From Cryptomeria japonica (Eukaryota; Streptophyta; Pinopsida; Cupressales; Cupressaceae), in NCBI RefSeq assembly GCF_030272615.1, contig NC_081408.1, positions 406,111,389-406,175,388 on the forward strand: a stretch of 64,000 nucleotides of DNA, in the 5' to 3' direction. This document shows positions 57,313 through 64,000 of the stretch, in pieces. The position numbers and the translations under genes are program-made. Below the pieces are notes generated by a model that was not told the DNA's origin, did not search any database, and was given only the letters and a program-made list of their open reading frames with translations. Positions within the stretch are counted from its first letter, which is position 1. Each line of letters begins with the position of its first letter.

Positions 57313-58407
57313 TGTTGGCTTGATGATGATTGTAATGAATTCATCATATGTTGTCATTGATGAAACACATACACACATATATGTTCATACTATCTACCGG
57401 TATGACTTCAAGTTGTTAATACTACAACCGATATACTATAGGTTTATTTCTAACCGATATTTGGTGAAAACACGTATATGCATGGAGATAACCACTTGGT
57501 TATACTTGTCTCAGCATCAACATGAAGATCCAGCAGAGACTATCTCAGAAGCATCAAGTACAAGCGGTGTAACTCTAACCGGTATTAAGTGTTCCAACCG
57601 GTATTCGTAGATTGTGTGATGAGTTATCACCACCGACAGTTTGGTGGTATTTTTGTGATAAGTTATGATCACTTGACCAAATACACTGCACCTAGGAAAT
57701 TGTGTTATGATTTTTTGAGGCCGACATGAAATCTAAATGTCTTTATATTGACATCACAATGAATTATTTTACATAAACGAAAGTGATATGTTATGTGCAA
57801 AGGCAAAAGTGTTAAGTTGCAGAATATTTTGAGAAGCAGTGTTGAATACGCTTAACAGGCTCTGATCAAGCAAGTATTGTGCTACACAGATAGATCAAAC
57901 AAATCTTGTTGTCTTCTAACAATTACAGCAGAATTAAAATCCCCTAATAGGGTAAGCTCTAACAAGCTTCATTGTTCAAATCCTCTAACAGGGTGATCCA
58001 TTAGTTTGGATTTAGAAATCCTCTATCAAGGTTACTCCTAACAAGGTACTACCTTTTATAGGGTATATCTTTTAATCAAGCTTTGGGATCTCTAACAAGA
58101 TTCGCTCCTAGCAGAGCACTTTGTAGACCTTAACCGGTCAGTTATCTATTATTGCAGATAGTTAGCTTGTGAGTTCCATCTCACCGTGGTTTTTACCTAT
58201 TTGGGTTTTCCACGTACAAAAACTTGTGTTATGGTGTATGTTTTACTTATTGTGGATGATGTTATATCATTTTGGATTGCATGCATTGTGTTTAAAAGTT
58301 TTGTTAAGTTCATCTACCGGTTAGTGTTTGAAGTAGTTTTATTTTTGGTGTCACTGATTCACCCCCCCCCCCCCCCCCCCCCCTCTCAGTGCTTTTCAAG
58401 TCCATCA
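57313..58407 (+). repeat. 3' LTR of the pol-less copia element
   Basis: A 1,095-bp copy of the 5' LTR. The C run before its end is 22 long instead of 13, which explains most of the length difference. Confidence 0.93.
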
Positions 58408-59059
58408 AGAGGAAGGCAACCCATTCCCTCTTGAAAAGCTAGTACTACCTCAAGCAAGAAGATACTGATACAAATTCTCGTTCTGGTTCAAGATGCCTTC
58501 ACTAATCCAGAATACTTCAAGCTCTAGCATCCTAAAGCGACATGAAGATCATCACAAACAAATGAAGATCATCACCAACAAAGGATGATGCAGTTAGAGT
58601 CGTAACTTTAGACACATGGAATAGTTTTAGTTATGCATTTTTAATTTTGTTTTGACAAGTTACATGTAAAAAAAAATAACTTTGTAATTGCAAGTTAACT
58701 CATCACTTGCACTTTTGTAATTACATGTAAAGCAACTACAAGTTGAGTTTAATTAGGACTGTAGTTGGAATAAGTCATAGTTAGTTATTGAATAAGTCTT
58801 GGTGGTTGAGAGAATTTCTCAATTTAGTTAGGATCCTCCCACCTTTTTCTCAAGGCTCCTCTCCTATAAATACTTGAGGGGGTCTATTGTAATTTTTATC
58901 TTTTGGCAATGCAACAAAATTCTGCCAGTTTGTATGTGCACTCTAAGACTTTGAGCTTAGATGTAAATTAGATTGCTTTTAATAAAAGAGGCAAGTTGTG
59001 TTGAGAATTTATGCCAATTCAAGTTGTTATGTGATGACATTTTCTGGAGTTGATTGTGA

Positions 59060-59390
59060 TTTTTGTTCTATTGTGAAAGAGGGATTTAAATTCAATCTTG
59101 CAGACTTTGAGCTGCTAATTGTATTTAGAGTTAAATGTTTGGTTTTCAAATTTGGTCTTGCAGACTTTGAGCTGCTTATCATATCTAAAACTAGTGTGGA
59201 AAACTAAAGTGGGAAGATAGCTTGTAGACTTTGTGCTGCTTCTATTTTTAAGACTTGTGCATGTAAGGTGAAGTGCATCATGTAGTTAGACTTTGAGTTG
59301 CTACATATAGTGCTTAGTTAGCAAAAAATCATCTAAAAAAGGTTGATAGGGGAATATATAGTTGAAGACTTTGAGATTTCTTTTTGTTTT
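59060..59390. repeat. Irregular repeat of AGACTTTGAGCTGCT
   Basis: Five diverged copies (about 59103, 59163, 59228, 59290 and 59367) in the R-U5 part of the long solo LTR. Confidence 0.75.
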
Positions 59391-60677
59391 CCCATCCCAG
59401 GGAAGTGACAGAGGTCTTTGTGCCTTCATGGAAACTTTTCTTCCCTTTATGTTCCAAAAATCCTACAAAAAGGTCTCATTTTTGTATTTGCTGTTATTTA
59501 TTTCCAATTGCTATTACTTTTCTGTGAAGAGAAAAGAGTATAGTTTTTCTTGAAAGAAGAAGAAAGATTGTTGCCCATTCATATTAGATTAGTTTAGTTT
59601 GTAGATAGGGGGAGCGTTCCCTTAATTAGGAGAGTTTTACTCACACACTGTGGTTGAAGCCATAATTTTGTATATTTCCCCAAATGTACAAAATTTTCAA
59701 CCAACACTAAATATTAATGCTAAGGATGTAATGAATGTGTGTGTTCATATGCTCTTTGTTATTATTTACTTAGTGGTTTATCTCTTTCTTTCTTTACATT
59801 ATTTAAAATGATTTAAGGTTCTCCTTTATATAGAACCTCAAATGCTTGAGTCAAGCTCAAATAGTGTGCATACTAACAAGATATATTTGCTTAAGACCCT
59901 AAAAAGTTAGCACAAAAGGTGGGAAAATTTACTTTACATTTAAAGGTTGAGGCCGCACATGCACAATGTCATTTTTGTTATTGCAGTCTTTATTTAGGAA
60001 GAGAAACATTATAGGATAGGGTCAAAACATATTTTATGGCTTAGTAAATGAGGTATAAGGTGATGAAAGGTGGGTTCGGGTTAGCATATGCACAAATAAT
60101 GCTAAATTTGGTATTAAAATACATATCTAGGAGAGATTCCAAAGCAAGTCCTAAATGAGTAGGGGAAAAGGGTGAGGATGTGTTGTTCTCCTCTATATTT
60201 GGGTGACAGTCTAGAGTTGTGTCATGCTTTGGGTCAACAAATTAGTTTCAAGTGAAACAATTTTGTTCAAATAGTACTTGACGCTTATATGGCACAAAGA
60301 GTTTTAAGAAAAACCCTTTTTCTTGAAATAGTTAAATTGATACAATATAATTTTAAAATTCAAACTAGATTTAATTGGCATGCAAGGTTTTGAACAAATA
60401 TTTTTTCACAAAAGAGTTTTAATCAAAACTCTTTCATCTAAAACTATCTATGTGGCAACTTGATCCTTCTTTTGAGTCAAATTCAACAAAAAAACAACTC
60501 CAACTCCAAATTTCTCCAACTAGAGATATATTGAGCTCATCCAACTCACTGAGAGCGATACTTATACTTGCATGATTATAAATGATTATGAAGAGCGGTA
60601 CCCCAACAAGGAATGACAATGACTGGACAAATTCACACATTCCATATGACACAGAATTAAGCCATGCCATTTCAAAT

Positions 60678-61877
60678 TGTTGGCATTTTTTATGATTATG
60701 TTGTGATTGTCATTGATGGACACACACTTGCTATGAGATCACTTTTTGTATGTATGAGTTATGCTCAACTGGTATTTGTTTCAAACCGGTATTATGTTAT
60801 AGTCTTTAGACTATCGATGTCTTGCAGAAAGTGTTTACTGATCTCAAGCGGCATGAGGACCTCAAGTGGTTCGAGGGTCTCAAGCAGAACGAAGCAAAGG
60901 AACTAGAAGCGACAGTTATCATTTTCCCAGTCTTCATTTCTGTCAACCGGTAATCTGCTAAACCGGTATTACTCTGAGTTACCAACCGGTAATCGGTAAA
61001 GTTGTATAAACTGGTAATACTTTGTGATGAGTTACCAACTGGTATATCTTTGTGATGAGTTACCATCCACCGACACTTTGACTGTGATTTTGTGCCATGT
61101 TACCAAATGTGTCTAGATACAATGAACCTAGGAACTTGTAATGTAATCCTATTGGACCGACATGAAATCAGATTCATTTTAAGGACATCATGTCTAGGGT
61201 TTCAATATGTGTGTGTAGCTGTTAGGGTTTGAAGTGGTTGATGAGTTCTTGTATGTGCGATCTTAACAAAGAGATCAAGTCTGTGTACTGTAATAGAGTG
61301 TGGATTTACTGAAGACTGAAGTAATGCTGAAATGCATTAGCAATAAGCTATCATGGATCTAACCAAGCAGATTGTGCTATTTGCTAGATCATTCACTTGT
61401 TGATTACTCACATCTTTAACAAGTTAGAAACCCTTAACCGGGTAGGCCCAGAAAAGCCTTTGTAAATCCTCTAACAAGGTGATTCACATATGTGGATCTA
61501 AAATCCTCTCACAAGGTAGTCTTTAATTAGACTTATCCCCTAACAGAGATTGAGATTCCTAACAGGATCTGTTTTGGTAAAGAACATTGTATGACCTCAA
61601 CCGGTCTGACCTTAATCGGTTTGGTTACTATTCTGTAGATAGTTACTTGTGAGTTTCATCTCACCGTGGTTTTTCCCATTTGGGTTTCCACATCAAAATC
61701 TCTTGTGTTATGGTGATTGTGCTTTTGTGGGTGAATGCCTTCCTTGCTTTTTGGTTTGCATTTGTGTTAACCGGTTTGTTAGTTAAACTGTTATACTGGT
61801 TTACTGCTAGACTGATAAAGTGTTTGAGTATAGTAATTTTTGGTATACTAATTCACCCCCCCTCTTAGTATTCATCA
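60678..61877 (+). mobile_element. Solo LTR, 1,200 bp, related to the copia LTR at 51012
   Basis: Starts TGTTGGCATT, ends ATTCATCA and is flanked by CAAAT (60673-60677, 61878-61882). The empty site is in array unit 1 at 45261-45265. It shares layout with the LTRs at 51012 and 57313: early CACACACTTG words, many ACCGGTAT words, the CTCACCGTGGTTTTT segment and a C run before CTCTTAG near the end. It is more distant than those two are from each other. Confidence 0.93.
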
Positions 61878-62214
61878 CAAATAATTTTGCAGAGGAAATA
61901 GGTGTTACCTACTTAGTACTGTTCAAAGAATTGAGGAAAATGCAGCTTAGCCAAAATTGGCAATGCATTGAACTTAACTGATTTCAATACTTATCAGTGA
62001 AAATGAATTTTCAGGTTCATGATGAAGCGTAATGGCTAGGCTTGCATTCTTGTTTTTCTGCCCTTGTACAATATGTGTGCAGAGCACATAAAGACCAGGT
62101 TTAAACCAATAAGAACCCATCAATGGGGGCGATGGAATTGTTTTTATCAATCGACAATAATAATCCCCTTCAAAGCAATAGCAACATCCAGAAGAAGAAA
62201 ATAAAATTTTTGTT

Positions 62215-62455
62215 CGATTTTGCTGCTTTATATTTGCTCTATAAACCTATTTTCTCTGGAAGTTTAGCCTGCTCCACTTTGTTTCTCTATATTTTCTTTG
62301 TAAACCCATTTTCTGTGGAGGTTTAACCTGCTTCATTCTGCTGCTCTATATTTGTTCTACAAATCCATTTTCTATGGAAGTTTAACATGCTCCATTATGT
62401 TGCTCTATATTTGCTTTGTAAACCCTATTTTTTGTCGAAGTTTAGCCTGCTCAGA
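62215..62455. repeat. Minisatellite of about 60 bp inside array unit 2
   Basis: Counterpart of 45600-45830, with four copies in the same order. Confidence 0.85.
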
Positions 62456-63229
62456 TTTCTATTAGGTATGAAACTTGTTTATCATTGAAGCATAAGTGTT
62501 TTTGAATATATTTCTCATCATTATGTTTGATGCTTGTGGTTTCTAAGTTAAATTTTGTTTTTGTGCTTGTTTAGTATGTAGTTTACAAGTAATTTTACTG
62601 CCCGCTACACCCATTTCGCTTCTATTTTCATTTTTATTGTCTTGAGTTGAAATGAATGCCTGTAAATTTTTTAATTTATGCTTGAAGATTTAGTATAGAG
62701 AATAGAATCACCATAAATTTACCTAAATGCCAAGCTCCTACTCCATTTCACTTGCACTTGGTAGTTACTAGGTTTTCAAGCATATATCCCCTCCTCATGC
62801 AAGCATCAAACTTCCATATTGTCATCTTATATGTCACTCCATGTTTATCATGATTTTTCTCTTTATTGATTATGATTTGTTTATGTTCATGGTCTAGGCC
62901 TCTGCCCAACTTCCACAACTAAATGACACGAGCTTTAACAATTGTCACAGTCTTAAACCTTTTGTTCTGGCTCATAGTTTCAATCAAATTACCTTAATCA
63001 AAACATGTTGCATTGTATTATATTTTTATTTTACATCATTATGTTATAATTATGAAATTTCCAATTCATAATGTTCTTAGCTTCTTTTCATGGATTTTGT
63101 TTGTGTAGATTTTTAATGCCCAAGAAGAGAAAAAAATGAATCATAGAATTTGATCTGAAACGTTAGACATTAAAAACCTACACAGTTAAAATCCAGAAGA
63201 AAAAGCTAAGATCATTATGATTTGTTTAT

Positions 63230-64000
63230 ATCTCCAAGATAAAACTAAGTATTAGAATTTAAAATGTGATTACAATTGATGTAAAATTGACTACAATAGA
63301 TGTCTAGATCATAATCACATGGGTGGCTTTGATCTAAAAATGTGTAGCATTATTTAATTATTATGCAATCTTGATCTACTATTTAGAAAGCTAAAAGAAG
63401 AATATTCAACTCATGTTTGCAAGTGTAGACTCTAAACTTGTCCTAACAATCTTCATAAAAAAACTTGAATATGATATCTAGAAAATATGGTCTGGTAAGC
63501 ATTGTTATTAAAGTTTGTTATTGAGTGGGGGGATTTGTGTCTTGTCTTAATTACAATCATGCCTTGTATCAATTTAATGATACGAGATCGAAGACATGCC
63601 AAACAGTCATGCAAAGATGTTTGGTGCTAAATATTAATGCTAAGGATGTAATGAATGTGTGTGTTTATATGCTCTTTGTTATTGTTTACTTAGTGATTTA
63701 TCTCTTTCATTCTTTACGTTATTTAAAATGATTTAAGACTCTCCTTTATATAGAACCTCAAATGATTGAGTCAAGCTCAAATAGTGTGCATGCATGCTAA
63801 CAAGATATATTTGATTAAGACCCTAAAAAGTTAGCACAAAAGGTGGGAAAATGTACTTTAAGGTTGAGGTCACACATGCACAATGTCATTTTTGTTATTG
63901 CAGTCTTTATTTAGGAAGAGAAACGTTATAGGATAGGGTCAAAACATATTTTATGGCTTAAAAAATGAGGTATGAGGTGATGAAAGGTGGTTTTGGGTTA
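63230..64000 (+). repeat. Tandem array, unit 3 (partial, runs off the window)
   Basis: Begins with the same ATCTCCAAGATAAAACTAAG word and follows units 1 and 2 to the end of the window. It has the uninterrupted site that unit 2 lost at 48703. Confidence 0.9.

Larger units (their letters stand above)
51012..58407 (+). mobile_element. Copia-type LTR element with gag-like ORF and unknown ORF2 but no pol
   Basis: The 7,396-bp element is flanked by AGAGG (51007-51011 and 58408-58412). LTRs are 1,086 and 1,095 bp, start TGTTGGCTTG and end TCCATCA. An initiator-Met primer site follows the 5' LTR, and a classical AAAGGGGGAGA purine tract precedes the 3' LTR. The interior (5.2 kb) has a gag-like ORF and a second ORF of about 1,000 codons. 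No protease, integrase, RT or RNase H motif was found in any frame. LTRs are similar (mid-90s percent by eye), so it is younger than the gypsy element at 4216. It probably relies on enzymes of another copia element; the gag type suggests the SIRE lineage. Confidence 0.85.
48703..59706 (+). mobile_element. Very long solo LTR (about 3.6 kb of its own sequence) holding a nested copia element
   Basis: Starts TGTTGTCCTC, ends CAACCAACA, and is flanked by CTAAA at 48698-48702 and 59707-59711. Subtracting the nested element (51012-58412 with one target duplication) leaves 3,603 bp with no coding sequence. Within it, ACTTGTAA / TTACAAGT words recur from about 49170 to 50710 and again at 58660-58750. 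A TATA box (CCTATAAATA) lies at about 58864, and a roughly 60-100-bp repeat with AGACTTTGAGCTGCT at 59100-59370. The TATA near the right end marks a U3-R-U5 layout, so one huge LTR is the simplest reading. The same family has a fragment at 28880-29059. Confidence 0.8.
48168..63229 (+). repeat. Tandem array, unit 2 (interrupted twice)
   Basis: The unit is made of 48168-48702, 59712-60677 and 61883-63229. Removing the insertions at 48703-59706 and 60678-61877 with their target duplications leaves about 2,848 bp, of which 133 bp is a private local duplication. It is clearly similar to unit 1 throughout. Confidence 0.9.

Overview
This is a stretch of a large plant nuclear genome. Long introns, deep nesting of LTR retrotransposons, very long LTRs and mostly decayed coding sequence point to a gymnosperm, probably a conifer (inference from genome style; no species is claimed). 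No ribosomal RNA gene, CRISPR array or bacterial feature is present. The only convincing host gene is a pair of minus-strand exons at 33978-34047 and 15419-15516. They join in phase and encode part of the first FKBP domain of a PASTICCINO1-like (PAS1) immunophilin. Canonical splice signals flank both, and the intron between them is about 18.5 kb. The first exon(s) and everything after the second exon were not found here.

Layout. 1-4215: decayed retroelement tail, LTR-like sequence with TATA boxes and a 140-bp tandem duplication. 4216-15167: a complete but decayed Ty3/gypsy element of the Tat/Athila type (333-bp LTRs, CACTT target duplication, tRNA-Asp-type primer site) with gag, protease, RT, RNase H and integrase remnants and 4.5 kb of extra coding sequence after integrase. 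15419-34047: PAS1 exons and intron. The intron holds a minus-strand gag-only copia element (17831-25537). Inside that sits a second minus-strand LTR element (18121-23045, target duplication CACTC). This inner element carries degenerate ankyrin and importin-beta fragments, many short hairpins, and a tRNA-like sequence with intact A and B boxes within one LTR. Further right in the intron are a minus-strand LTR fragment, a minus-strand retroelement ORF cluster with its own primer site (29234-31751) and a degenerate tandem repeat (32500-33260).

35582-42430: LTR fragments whose ends read TGTAATGTCCC, pieces of a hAT transposase, a 1.73-kb solo LTR and a gypsy integrase remnant. 43898-64000: a tandem array of a roughly 2.7-kb non-coding unit (two full copies and a partial third), broken by four insertions: solo LTRs at 46109-47697 and 60678-61877, a very long solo LTR (48703-59706), and inside it a copia-type element (51012-58407) that has a gag-like ORF and a second long ORF but no pol. 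All four have exact 5-bp target duplications, and the three array insertions can be compared with empty sites in neighbouring units.

Most coding sequence belongs to retroelements with stops and frameshifts. Points most worth a second look are the tRNA-carrying, gene-capturing element at 18121-23045, the array of hairpins with co-varying stems at 18938-19241, and the pol-less copia element with an unknown second ORF.
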